64,000 bases of DNA. Origin: Flavobacterium sp. 83 (GTDB lineage: Bacteria; Bacteroidota; Bacteroidia; Flavobacteriales; Flavobacteriaceae). The translations under genes were made by a program, and so were the position numbers. Positions 18,886 through 26,214 of the stretch are shown here, piece by piece. The DNA lies in NCBI RefSeq assembly GCF_000744835.1, contig NZ_JQMS01000001.1:2542001-2606000 (forward strand), read 5' to 3'. The notes under the pieces were generated by a model, which saw only the letters and a program-made list of their open reading frames with translations, was not told where the DNA came from and made no database searches. Every line of letters begins with the position of its first letter. Position 1 is the stretch's first letter.

Positions 18886-18956
18886 TAATTTTTAAATTTT
18901 GATATTTTCAAATATATAATTTTCTTTTCTACGGTTCGGTGCGGTAAGATTGTGCT

Positions 18957-18969
18957 TAACTTGTATATA
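18957..18969. other. Candidate attL core (TAACTTGTATATA)
   Basis: 13-bp sequence repeated exactly and in the same orientation at 49189-49201, about 240 bases beyond the integrase gene. It lies 72 bases upstream of the helicase start codon and just left of the first cargo gene. Confidence 0.55.
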
Positions 18970-19030
18970 TCTTCTTAACGCCTATAAGGAGTTGTATTTA
19001 TTGGTACTCTTTAATTTTTAAAACCATCTA

Positions 19031-19051
19031 GTACAACATAAGTACAACAAA
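19031..19051. repeat. Left GTACAACA double box (integrase arm site?)
   Basis: GTACAACAT, two bases, GTACAACAAA. A near-identical double box (GTACAACAT, three bases, GTACAACAAA) lies at 49057-49078 by the integrase. Such paired short repeats near each end are typical of arm-type recombinase sites. Confidence 0.5.
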
Positions 19052-19543
19052 TCAGAATACTTTTATTTGACTATAGATCCCAATATTATTAAGCTGTGCT
19101 TGGCGGTTCATCGTTTGATACTCTGCTAGCTTACCACAATAATATTGTTGGGTTGCTTTAGCATACCCATTTTGTAAAAGTAATTCATTTAAACATAATC
19201 CACTAGGCAAAATTACATACCCTAATTGTCTGTTCCAGTAGTCGTAATAGTTCTCCTGTTCCGTAATGATTGTTACAACCGTTTTAGGCGGTGCAACCGA
19301 CAAAACGAAGTGCAAGGATTGCAAACCAAATTGGAGTAATAATTGAGCAGGTAAACTGCTTTTTTCTTCGTCCTCTTTCATCTTCCTATTTAGTTTTACT
19401 TCTGGTGCATCCAAGCCATAAAGTCGGATTTCTTTTTTCATTTGAGTGAAACGATTGCAAATGATTATGCTATCTCCGTCAAGCACTTCTTCAATTTGCC
19501 AATGGGTTTCCACTATGTACGGTGCTTTTGCGTTGTATTGCAT
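19052..19543 (-). CDS. Staphylococcal nuclease-like (thermonuclease) protein
   Basis: SNase-fold endonuclease, 163 aa from MQYNAKAPYIVETHW. The Ca-binding and catalytic signature is clear: VLDGDSIIICNRF, then EIRLYGLDAPEVKL (the Arg and Glu of the active site), then YYDYWNRQLGYV with the second Arg. No signal peptide is visible, so it probably acts inside the cell or leaves by lysis. A longer frame to 19576 exists, but the chosen Met is closer to the domain. It is the leftmost gene of the proposed integrative element, divergent from the phage-like cassette. Confidence 0.88.
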   Translation of the reverse strand: MQYNAKAPYIVETHWQIEEVLDGDSIIICNRFTQMKKEIRLYGLDAPEVKLNRKMKEDEEKSSLPAQLLLQFGLQSLHFVLSVAPPKTVVTIITEQENYYDYWNRQLGYVILPSGLCLNELLLQNGYAKATQQYYCGKLAEYQTMNRQAQLNNIGIYSQIKVF

Positions 19544-19640
19544 TGATTTACAGTATTTTAAGTTATTGATAATCAAAGATAATCATTGAAATTTGTCATA
19601 TGAATTTTATCTAATTATTAATCCATTAAAACTTAAAAAA

Positions 19641-20444
19641 ATGGCAAGACAGAAAGGTGTTATCAAGTATGTTGGAACTCTTGGAGATATCCGACATTTT
19701 AAAATTAAAGGTCAAGAAGGCTACTTTGCCGGAATGGTTGGTGGTCCAACTGGTGACCAAGTACTCTCAGCTCCAGAGTTCGAAAGAACTCGTGAGAATA
19801 TGAACGAGTTTGGCGCTTGTGCCAAAGCCGGGAAATCGGTTCGTACTGGTTTATCTCAAGTGATGAAACAAATGGCGGACAGCCAAGTAACTGGAAGATT
19901 GACTTCTATTATGAAGAAAATCAACCTTGAAGACCAAACGGAAGCCAGAGGTTACCGTAAAATTGAAATCACAACACAAAGAAATTACTTAAAAGGTTTC
20001 GAGTTTGACAAAAACTCTTCTTTCAATGGTATTTTCAACGCTCCTTACTCATTAACTCATACAGTTGATAGAGAAAGCGGAGAGTTTGTTGTTGATGCTT
20101 TTAACCCAGCGAATTTGGTTAATGCTCCATCTGGTGCAACTCACTTTCGTTTGATTTCTTCACTTTCAGTAGTGAGTGATTTTGAGTATAATGCTACCAC
20201 AAACAGCTATGATCCTATGGATGCAGCATTGAATGAGGTAAACGATATTCAATACAGTCCTTTCTTGGATTTGTACGCTCCAGTTCCTGCCACTACAATT
20301 GTTGCAACTTTACCTGGTGGAGTTCTACCAACGGTAAACACCACAGTTTTGCAGTGTATCGGAATTGAGTTCTACCAACAAGTGGGACCAAATTACTACT
20401 TGTTCTCCAGTGGTAATTGCTTGAAAGTTGAGGATGCTTTTTAG
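19641..20444 (+). CDS. Conserved Bacteroidetes mobile-element protein (MARQKG type)
   Basis: 267-aa protein starting MARQKGVIKYVGTLGDIRHF, a start I recognise from many Bacteroidetes genomes next to DUF5675 genes, but with no assigned function. The N-terminal third is basic and helical (RTRENMNEFGACAKAGKSVR then TGLSQVMKQMAD), and the rest looks beta-rich. No signal peptide or membrane segment. The ATG at 19641 is chosen over an upstream TTG-type frame because MARQKG is the family start. It leads a four-gene + strand cassette and is followed by a strong terminator-like hairpin. Confidence 0.75.
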   Translation: MARQKGVIKYVGTLGDIRHFKIKGQEGYFAGMVGGPTGDQVLSAPEFERTRENMNEFGACAKAGKSVRTGLSQVMKQMADSQVTGRLTSIMKKINLEDQTEARGYRKIEITTQRNYLKGFEFDKNSSFNGIFNAPYSLTHTVDRESGEFVVDAFNPANLVNAPSGATHFRLISSLSVVSDFEYNATTNSYDPMDAALNEVNDIQYSPFLDLYAPVPATTIVATLPGGVLPTVNTTVLQCIGIEFYQQVGPNYYLFSSGNCLKVEDAF

Positions 20445-20456
20445 AAAAACCTTCCG

Positions 20457-20487
20457 AAAATCCCTCACCAAAAGTGAGGGATTTTTT
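20457..20487 (+). terminator. Hairpin terminator after the MARQKG gene
   Basis: Stem AAATCCCTCAC / GTGAGGGATTT with a short loop and a T6 run. It separates the first cassette gene from DUF5675, which starts 26 bases later. Confidence 0.85.
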
Positions 20488-20512
20488 GTTTAATCTCAAA
20501 TCTATCAAGACT

Positions 20513-20965
20513 ATGGAAAGTAAAATAATAAGAGTAGCCCAGGGCAAAGAAAGCACATTGAGCCAATTGTACATTAACGGAATATTTCAATGCTATTTGT
20601 TAGAGGATAAAATAAGAGAAGTAAAAATAGCTTCTCAAACTGCCATTCCAAAAGGTGTTTTTAATTTGAAGTTGAACACTCACGGAGCTAAAAATGTGGA
20701 TTACAAAAAAGCATTTGGAAAGCTTCACGAAGGAATGATTGAAATTACTGGTTTGCCAAACTTCAGCTTTGTTTATATCCATACCGGAAATACTATCAAA
20801 GAAACTGCCGGGTGTCCGCTTTGTGGTTTTGGTTTCCAATTCGTTGATGGCAATTTTCAAGTTACTCAAAGTGTTGCAGCTTACAAAATGATTTATCCAA
20901 AATTGGTAGCACTGGCAAAAGTTGAAAACAATGTAATAACTATTGAAAATAATTTTCAATTCTAA
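20513..20965 (+). CDS. DUF5675 family protein
   Basis: 150-aa protein of the DUF5675 family, found in phage and mobile-element contexts of Bacteroidetes. Blocks seen: QGKESTLSQLYINGIFQCYL then LEDKIREVK, AIPKGVFNLKLNTHG, LHEGMIEITGLPNFSFVYIH and GNTIKETAGCPLCGF. The conserved His and Cys (HTGNT, AGCPLC) could be an enzyme site, and a cell-wall or lysis role is often suspected from neighbours, but no activity is established to my knowledge. The ATG at 20513 is chosen; the longer frame crosses the terminator upstream. Confidence 0.85.
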   Translation: MESKIIRVAQGKESTLSQLYINGIFQCYLLEDKIREVKIASQTAIPKGVFNLKLNTHGAKNVDYKKAFGKLHEGMIEITGLPNFSFVYIHTGNTIKETAGCPLCGFGFQFVDGNFQVTQSVAAYKMIYPKLVALAKVENNVITIENNFQF

Positions 20966-20977
20966 AAAGGCCAAAAA

Positions 20978-21241
20978 ATGGAAAATATCAACATCATCGC
21001 TACACTTTTTGGAACGTTAATCACCTTGTTACTCTCGATTGTGGCTTATTTTATCAAGCAATTACACACTGATTTCAAGAGTATGGAGAAAGATTTGATT
21101 GAAGTAAAAACGATGGCTTTAATCATCAAAACAGAGTTCAAAAGTGGTAACGATTTATTGAACCAGAAAGTAGAATACATCGAAAAAAGAGTACACAATT
21201 TAGAATTATCAATTTTTAAAAATCCAGATTATGAAAAATAA
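20978..21241 (+). CDS. Small one-TM coiled-coil protein (XhlA-like?)
   Basis: 87 aa. One membrane segment near the N-terminus (IATLFGTLITLLLSIVAYFI) is followed by a charged helix with heptad character (TDFKSMEKDLIEVKTMALII then LNQKVEYIEKRVHNLELSIF). This resembles the small haemolysin/XhlA-like accessory proteins that sit next to holins in phages. The 3' end overlaps the next gene by 11 bases. Function inferred only from architecture and position. Confidence 0.65.
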   Translation: MENINIIATLFGTLITLLLSIVAYFIKQLHTDFKSMEKDLIEVKTMALIIKTEFKSGNDLLNQKVEYIEKRVHNLELSIFKNPDYEK

Positions 21242-21473
21242 CAAAATGAATTTAGTAGAAAGAACCTTGGCACCAACCCCAAAATGGTTTAAAATTCTTC
21301 GCACTGTCGGAATTGCTTTGGCAAGTGTTGGCGGAATTATCATCGCTTCGCCTATTGCCTTACCTGTTGGATTGGTTTCGGCTGCTGGTTACTTGGTTCT
21401 GGGTGGTAGTATTATTTCAGTAGTTTCTCAAACTGCTGTAAAATCGGAAGAAGAACCGAAAATAAATCCTTAA
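21231..21473 (+). CDS. Holin-like two-TM protein
   Basis: 80 aa with two hydrophobic segments (ILRTVGIALASVGGIIIASP and LVSAAGYLVLGGSIISVVSQ) separated by a short turn, a basic start, and an acidic tail (KSEEEPKINP). The start may be the ATG at 21231 or the ATG at 21246 (MNLVERTLAPTPKWF), which matches similar proteins I recall. The size and topology fit a class II-like holin, and it lies directly after DUF5675 and the one-TM protein. No experimental support is known. Confidence 0.65.
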   Translation: MKNNKMNLVERTLAPTPKWFKILRTVGIALASVGGIIIASPIALPVGLVSAAGYLVLGGSIISVVSQTAVKSEEEPKINP

Positions 21474-21494
21474 AATCGGTTGAAAACAACGTTG

Positions 21495-21522
21495 AAAGCT
21501 CCATTTATTGGAGCTTTTTTTG
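21495..21522 (+). terminator. Terminator of the phage-like cassette
   Basis: Stem AAAGCTCCA / TGGAGCTTT with a 4-base loop and a T7 run, 22 bases after the holin-like stop codon. Confidence 0.9.
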
Positions 21523-21627
21523 TTTTTAGCAGTCAATAAAAGTAGATTGCTTTGCTTTTCTTCGATTTATTTAAGTGGTGCAATCATATTGCACTTATGC
21601 GTTGGTTTGCTTGGGAATAAGGTGCAA

Positions 21628-21660
21628 TCAATCCTAGTCCAGTTGGACCAGGATTGTTTT
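21628..21660 (+). terminator. Second hairpin with T-rich tail
   Basis: Stem CAATCCTAGTCC / GGACCAGGATTG with a 4-base loop, then TTTTATTTT on the + strand. A backup terminator that meets the convergent DUF6943 gene. Confidence 0.6.
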
Positions 21661-22081
21661 ATTTTCTACAATAACGGTATAAAATGGCTCGACGGATGTC
21701 ATTTATGAGCATCATATCCTCTTTGTATTGTTTTTCTTTTTTCTCCAGAAGTTTGAGAGCTGCAACATTTTTTTGGTGCTGCTCGTGCTCCACCATCATT
21801 AAACTGGCTTGTGGATTGAATTGTTTTTTGAAATCTGGAAGACGCAAAAACGAAATAACCGAACCTACTAAATACTGATGCCAGAATTTTGTTTGCCATA
21901 AACTATATGCAATGAAAAAAAGGCTTTCGCAGTCCTCTTCGTTTTGAAAAATGATAACAAAACTGTTAGTAAATGGCGTTTTTTGTGGCTTTCCGCTGTT
22001 CATCCCTTTGTTAAGTATGAATAAATGGGGTTTTGTGTAAACGGTGTCTTTTCGGTGGGTCTTGATGATGAAATTTAGCAT
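21659..22081 (-). CDS. DUF6943 family protein
   Basis: 140-aa protein that I recognise as the DUF6943 type common on Bacteroidetes mobile DNA. Blocks: IIKTHRKDTVYTKPHLFILN, KGMNSGKP, NSFVIIFQNEEDC, SLWQTKFWHQYLVGSVISFL, and a lysine-rich C-terminal coiled coil (LKLLEKKEKQYKEDMMLIND). No enzymatic motif. Its position between the phage-like cassette and the hairpin array suggests it belongs to the same module. Function unknown. Confidence 0.75.
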   Translation of the reverse strand: MLNFIIKTHRKDTVYTKPHLFILNKGMNSGKPQKTPFTNSFVIIFQNEEDCESLFFIAYSLWQTKFWHQYLVGSVISFLRLPDFKKQFNPQASLMMVEHEQHQKNVAALKLLEKKEKQYKEDMMLINDIRRAILYRYCRK

Positions 22082-22225
22082 AACATTCGGCTTTAAAAAT
22101 GGGTTAGATTTTCAATTTTCCACAGGGTTTCGGTTGAAAGACCAATGTGCTTCGCTACGCTCCGCCCATTAAATTTTTCAAAAGAAAAAAAAGGAAAAAA
22201 AAGAAAGCCATTCGTTCAAGTGGAA

Positions 22226-22375
22226 GGTTTCAAAAAAGCAAGTTTTTTTGATAAAATACTACCCGATACATCATCGGAAGTGTGGACGTGAAGGCGGAAT
22301 TGAATGTTTATGCGAACCGTTATGGGTGGAGATTTTATCAAAAACCGGAGGCTTGAACTTGCTTTTTTGTAAACC
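22226..22375 (+). repeat. Hairpin 1
   Basis: Left arm GGTTTCAAAAAAGCAAGT plus TTTTTTGATAAAAT (from 22226) pairs with ATTTTATCAAAAA plus ACTTGCTTTTTTG (to 22375); the right arm carries a 12-base bulge. Purine/pyrimidine-rich flanks (22185-22205 and 22391-22420) could extend the stem. Confidence 0.7.
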
Positions 22376-22497
22376 TGGAACTTACCTTTGCTCTCTTTTT
22401 TTTTATTTTTTGTTTTGATTTCATTAACCAAACGTCATCGTATAATCGGAAGCTTTGCTAAGGAATGGGAGTTGATTTGGAATAGGATGGTTTTCGG

Positions 22498-22580
22498 AAA
22501 GTGTGTGGATTTTTAAAACAGAAAAAAGAAATATAAAATCCATTCCAATTATTTTTCTGTTTTAAAAATCCATACTCTTT
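22498..22580 (+). repeat. Hairpin 2
   Basis: Arms 22498-22526 and 22552-22580 match as reverse complements at 27 of 29 positions. One mismatch is G.U and one is U.U. The loop is 25 bases. Start AAAGTGTGTGG and end CCATACTCTTT parallel hairpin 4. Confidence 0.85.
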
Positions 22581-22591
22581 CTTGGATTTGA

Positions 22592-22673
22592 TTTTGTGGG
22601 TATTGAAAATCACTTTACAGAGGGTTTTAATTTTATAGTACAGGTTTTCAAGTGATTTTCAATACTTACAAAA
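22592..22673 (+). repeat. Hairpin 3
   Basis: Arms beginning TTTTGTGGGTATTG (left, 22592-22614) and ending CAATACTTACAAAA (right, from 22650) match at all but two positions, and both exceptions are G.U on the + strand. The loop is about 35 bases. Followed by ACAATG as in hairpin 5. Confidence 0.85.
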
Positions 22674-22716
22674 ACAATGAAAAAATAATACCGAGTGCGA
22701 TGGGGCAGTAGCGCAG

Positions 22717-22908
22717 GCAAGTGTGTGGTTTTTTATTTGCTTACTAGGGTGTTTTTGATTGCTTTAGTGGAAAAGCTGGTGCCATTGACTTGAAAGAAAG
22801 ACAATGCTTCGGGCTGGTCAACTTTATATTTAGTAACGGTATGGCATCGGCTTTTCCGCTGAAGCAATTACTTCGGGTTTTCTGGCAAATAAAAAACCAC
22901 ACTCTTGC
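22717..22908 (+). repeat. Hairpin 4, two nested stems
   Basis: Outer arms 22717-22740 and 22885-22908 match at 23 of 24 positions (one U.U). Inner arms 22758-22785 and 22841-22868 match at 24 of 28, and all four exceptions are G.U pairs on the + strand. The outer stem ends match hairpin 2. Confidence 0.88.
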
Positions 22909-22921
22909 TGGCTTCTCTTGA

Positions 22922-23004
22922 TTTTGTGGGTGTTGCAAATTGCTTATTCCTATGTCGTTAATGTTAGAAATGGAGGTTATAAGCAATTTGTGACACTCAC
23001 AAAA
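22922..23004 (+). repeat. Hairpin 5
   Basis: Arms 22922-22947 and 22979-23004 match at 23 of 26 positions; the three exceptions are all G.U on the + strand. The loop is 31 bases. Paralogue of hairpin 3 (shared TTTTGTGGGT start and CACAAAAACAATG end). Confidence 0.88.
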
Positions 23005-23120
23005 ACAATGCAAATACTTACCGCTTTAAACATCAAGTTGCTAAAAACAGTTACCGCAAACGTTCTTGAAAGTAGGTAGTTAGGAAAAATTTTCTATGAA
23101 ATTGCGAAGGTTCTTAAAGA

Positions 23121-23195
23121 CAGTGGCGAAGGACGGCTTTTTTTATTGCAGGCCGGTGCGAGGAAGCAATGAAAAAAGCTGTCCTAGAGCCACTG
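23121..23195 (+). repeat. Hairpin 6
   Basis: Arms 23121-23149 (CAGTGGC start) and 23166-23195 (GCCACTG end) pair through CAGTGGC, a small internal loop, AGGAC-GCTTTTTT and ATTGC, with two G.U exceptions. The loop is 16 bases. Confidence 0.8.
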
Positions 23196-23216
23196 GCAAG
23201 CGCGTTGGGTGTGGCG

Positions 23217-23315
23217 GCTGTTTTACATAAATGATATTATAGCTTCATTGCAAAAACCAAAAAAACAATATAAAAGCTTTGTAATGAACTATAATACTCA
23301 ATTATGTAACACAGC
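23217..23315 (+). repeat. Hairpin 7
   Basis: Arms 23217-23251 (GCTGTTTTACATAA start) and 23281-23315 (TTATGTAACACAGC end) pair over about 34 positions with two single-base bulges, two mismatches and one G.U. Confidence 0.75.
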
Positions 23316-23321
23316 TTGGGG

Positions 23322-23391
23322 AAAAAAATTACTGGCGCAAGTTGCGAAGCGTACGTGTTTTTGTTCCAAAAACTGTGACAGTAATTTTTTT
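23322..23391 (+). repeat. Hairpin 8
   Basis: Perfect 13-bp arms AAAAAAATTACTG (23322-23334) and CAGTAATTTTTTT (23379-23391), weakly extended outward. The 44-base loop is richer in GC. Confidence 0.65.
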
Positions 23392-23480
23392 TGGAGCGTT
23401 GGCAAAGGAGTGGCAACTGAAATGTAAATCGTCCTTTTACCACCAAACTTTTAGGGGTTTTCTTTTAAATACAAAGTTGA

Positions 23481-24116
23481 TTAGAAAAGAGAATTTTGAT
23501 TTAGGTTTTTAGCAACCAAATTTACTTCGTAAGGAAAAGCAAACTCTTGTATTGGTTGATTTTCTAACCATTTAATTTCGTCTTCTTGTTTTAATATTAT
23601 TGGCATCCGCTTTTTAATATTGTGTATTTCTGCCATTAAAGGATTGGCTTCTGTGGTAACAATAGTATAGGTTTTTTTAATTTCTCCGGTAATTGTATCT
23701 GTCCATTCTGAATATAATCCTGCGAATGCAAACAGATCATCATTAGCAATTCCAATTTCAAATTTGTTTTTATTTTTTCCTTTACTATCTAGCCATTGCC
23801 ATTCATAGAAACCATTAGCAATAACAAGACAACGTTTGTTTACAGAATTTCTGAAAGAAGGTTTTTCGTCAACTGTTTCTATTCTTGCATTAAGAGTGAA
23901 TTTTTTGATTTCATCATCTTTGGACCACGAAGGAATTAAACCCCAATTATAATGTGTAATGATTTTAGGACTTTCATCTATTATTATTGGAGATAATGGA
24001 TAATCAAAACCATTGATGTTTTCTTGAGGTTTGAATATAGCAATATTGTCAATTTTAGCATCAAATCTATTTTCAACTTCAATAGCTTCTTTGGATTGTT
24101 TGGAATGGAAACACAT
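23481..24116 (-). CDS. SRAP (HMCES/YedK) family protein
   Basis: SOS response-associated peptidase-fold protein that, in known members, forms a covalent bond between Cys2 and abasic sites in single-stranded DNA. Cys2 is present (MCFHSK). Other family residues: NARIETVDEKPSFRNSVNKR with the conserved Asn, Arg and Glu, CLVIANGFYEWQW, and the catalytic His in AEIHNIKKRMPIIL. Length 211 aa, a typical single domain. It begins ten bases after the stop of the GHKL-nuclease gene, so both are one transcript. This suggests a DNA-repair or DNA-protection role coupled to that ATPase. Confidence 0.93.
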   Translation of the reverse strand: MCFHSKQSKEAIEVENRFDAKIDNIAIFKPQENINGFDYPLSPIIIDESPKIITHYNWGLIPSWSKDDEIKKFTLNARIETVDEKPSFRNSVNKRCLVIANGFYEWQWLDSKGKNKNKFEIGIANDDLFAFAGLYSEWTDTITGEIKKTYTIVTTEANPLMAEIHNIKKRMPIILKQEDEIKWLENQPIQEFAFPYEVNLVAKNLNQNSLF

Positions 24117-24126
24117 AATTTATTAA

Positions 24127-26151
24127 TTATTTAAAAAGTTTATCAAAAAAAGGACTATGCCTATTATTTGAAAAATTTAATAATTGTCTAAAAGTCAATA
24201 CCTCAATATGCATATTTAGTTCAGGTTCAATCTTATAATAAGTACCAAAAGGCGTAGTTTTCCAACCTTTACCTGTGTTATATTCGATTAATTGATTTGG
24301 AATTACATCTAAAATGATAAATCCAAATTTTGGAGTTGTTGTTCTAATAACGACTTGGTTTCCTTTGTAGTTTTTTTTGTTAGGCTGATAAAGAAATTCG
24401 TCAAAATATGGTTCAATTAATTCGGAATATTGCCATCTATAATCACTTTTTCTTTTTTGATGAGCTATATCACCAGGTCTTTTAAATTCAAATATTACCA
24501 TTGAATTAACTTCTCCACTATTTTTGTCACCAAAACTAATAGGATTATCAAACATTTGTGGATTATTAACCAAGACTAAATCAAGTTCTTTTCTGCTATT
24601 TTTTTGAGAATATGATGTTATTGATTTATCAGAAGCTATAAACTTATATGTTATAAATCTTTCATCTAAAAGCCAAAGATTATGATTTTCATAATCTAAT
24701 TCATTATTTGTTAAACCTAAAGGAAAAATTAAATTGTGAACATCCTCTTCAAGCTTATAGTTTCCATTTTCATCAGCATCTAAAAACTTGTCAAACAAAT
24801 CCAAAATTGCTTTTCTTCTTGTCATATAATCTGCTAAACTATCTACGTCATATGAGGTTTTCTCTTTTATGTTTTCAATAATTTGACTAATTACCTCTTC
24901 GTTTATTGATTTATTATTGATGAACCTTTGAATGTTTTCTTCAACATTTTTTCTAGCAGTGTATGATATTTTATAAAGATGTTCTTCAAGTTTATCTTCT
25001 GTTAAATTAGGTGGAATTGATTTTAATACATCAGGATTTTTTAAAAAACTGTTATATCGTGGTGCCTTATGAGAAATGTATGCTTTTACTTCACTAACAT
25101 TTTTCTCTTTAGCTTCTCTAACAAAATTTTCATATTCTAATTCTATAATTTCAGATAGTTTACTTTCAATATCCTGAAATGTTACAATATTGGAATTTTT
25201 AAAAATTAAATTCTCATCTTCCTTTGGTATTTTAAAACCATTTCGTGTTTTATAAACATTTTGATTTAAATAATCTGAAACTAAATAAATATCTAAAAAG
25301 TAGTAAGTATTATTTTGTATTAAAGGATAGCAAAAAATGCTATTAATATTTTTTAAATTTCTAGCATTTCCTACAGTTCTGTTATTAGCACAATAATATA
25401 GATAATTGTTTTTACGGTTACCTTCTTTAGGTGTTTTCGTAATATATAGTTTGAATTTATAATCTTCTAATTCAAAATTCCTCTCATTTTCTTTAGAAAC
25501 TTTTGCAAATAATTCATTAATTATAACACCGGAATTATCTTCCTTATCAATAATGGAAATATTAGGTAAAGAATTATTTAAATAATAAATAAAGCAATGT
25601 TGCATTATGGTTTCTGCAATTTCCTGAACCGATAGAGCTGATTTTTCTACTATAAATTCATTATTACAATTATTAATTTCAACGATGGTTTTATATTCTT
25701 CTTTGGTATTTTCGTCTAAACTTATCTCTTCAATTTCATTATTTGTTGTGAATTTAAATTTTCTATTAATCCACTTTTGATTTTCAAAATAATTACTATT
25801 TACATTATATTCTTCAAATGCAGCTAATACAGTAAATCTACCTACGCCTTTACAGCCAAATTCAATATTAGATTGTGAAAATGGAGTTTCAAATGATTTG
25901 TAATTTTTAGTATTAAAACCAATACCATTATCAATAATTTTAAATGTTTTGATAGTCTTTAGATTTTCAAAGTTTAATTCTCTTGGGTAAGCACCCCTTT
26001 CAATTTGAATTTGAATTTTCCTTTGATCTACTGGTAAACTTGATTGTTGTAGGCTAATTATTGAATTCACAACACATTCTAGTAAAGGTAAAAGAACATC
26101 ATCTTGCGACAGTTCAACAGTTTCAACAATATTTTTTACTGGGACAATCAT
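24127..26151 (-). CDS. GHKL ATPase fused to PD-(D/E)XK-like nuclease domain
   Basis: 674-aa protein. The N-terminal GHKL ATPase (Hsp90/MutL/MORC fold) shows the N box with E25 and N29 (LLECVVNSI), G1 D74-NGIGF, and G2 GCKGVGRFT (from about residue 99). The middle (250-500) is helical and unassigned. The C-terminal region carries D524 in ELDLVLV and E555-F-K557 in VIFEFKRPG, the spacing of a PD-(D/E)XK nuclease, reminiscent of Shedu-type domains. I know no named system with this exact pair. It is first in a two-gene unit with the SRAP gene and has its own promoter with a palindrome. The nuclease call is motif-based. Confidence 0.8.
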   Translation of the reverse strand: MIVPVKNIVETVELSQDDVLLPLLECVVNSIISLQQSSLPVDQRKIQIQIERGAYPRELNFENLKTIKTFKIIDNGIGFNTKNYKSFETPFSQSNIEFGCKGVGRFTVLAAFEEYNVNSNYFENQKWINRKFKFTTNNEIEEISLDENTKEEYKTIVEINNCNNEFIVEKSALSVQEIAETIMQHCFIYYLNNSLPNISIIDKEDNSGVIINELFAKVSKENERNFELEDYKFKLYITKTPKEGNRKNNYLYYCANNRTVGNARNLKNINSIFCYPLIQNNTYYFLDIYLVSDYLNQNVYKTRNGFKIPKEDENLIFKNSNIVTFQDIESKLSEIIELEYENFVREAKEKNVSEVKAYISHKAPRYNSFLKNPDVLKSIPPNLTEDKLEEHLYKISYTARKNVEENIQRFINNKSINEEVISQIIENIKEKTSYDVDSLADYMTRRKAILDLFDKFLDADENGNYKLEEDVHNLIFPLGLTNNELDYENHNLWLLDERFITYKFIASDKSITSYSQKNSRKELDLVLVNNPQMFDNPISFGDKNSGEVNSMVIFEFKRPGDIAHQKRKSDYRWQYSELIEPYFDEFLYQPNKKNYKGNQVVIRTTTPKFGFIILDVIPNQLIEYNTGKGWKTTPFGTYYKIEPELNMHIEVLTFRQLLNFSNNRHSPFFDKLFK

Positions 26152-26188
26152 TTTGATTTTTGTATTTATTATTTCAATAATTCAATTT

Positions 26189-26214
26189 CAAATATACACA
26201 ACTTATTATAAGTT
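26189..26214 (-). promoter_or_regulatory. Promoter and palindrome before the GHKL-SRAP unit
   Basis: The minus strand carries TATATTTG (26189-26196), an exact -7 box. Directly upstream is a perfect 15-base palindrome AACTTATTATAAGTT (26200-26214), which overlaps the end of umuC. It is placed where a repressor would block the promoter. Confidence 0.55.

Larger units (their letters stand above)
22100..23470 (+). ncRNA. Tandem long-hairpin array, candidate large structured RNA
   Basis: About 1.37 kb without a convincing gene, holding at least eight long imperfect hairpins listed separately below. In hairpins 2-7 the non-Watson-Crick positions are almost all G.T on the + strand (about 13), with no A.C position seen. 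This is what a folded + strand RNA (or + strand ssDNA) tolerates; the opposite strand would give A.C mismatches. Two units are tandem relatives: hairpins 2+3 and 4+5 share GTGTGTGG starts, TTGATTTTGTGGGT cores, ACAAAAACAATG ends, and one U.U mismatch at the same place. Large ornate RNAs of phages (GOLLD/ROOL type) are a possible analogy. No promoter or terminator is certain. Confidence 0.5.

Noticed and set aside
22744..23013. Frames of 89 and 72 codons inside the hairpin array
   Set aside because: They are by-products of the long hairpins, with Cys/His-rich odd composition and no ribosome-binding context.
22100..23470. Hairpin array as CRISPR, integron attC sites, retron or DGR
   Set aside because: No regular direct repeat/spacer pattern, no cas genes, the integrase is not IntI-like, and no reverse transcriptase is in the element. 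The attC idea also lacks the paired RYYYAAC/GTTRRRY boxes.
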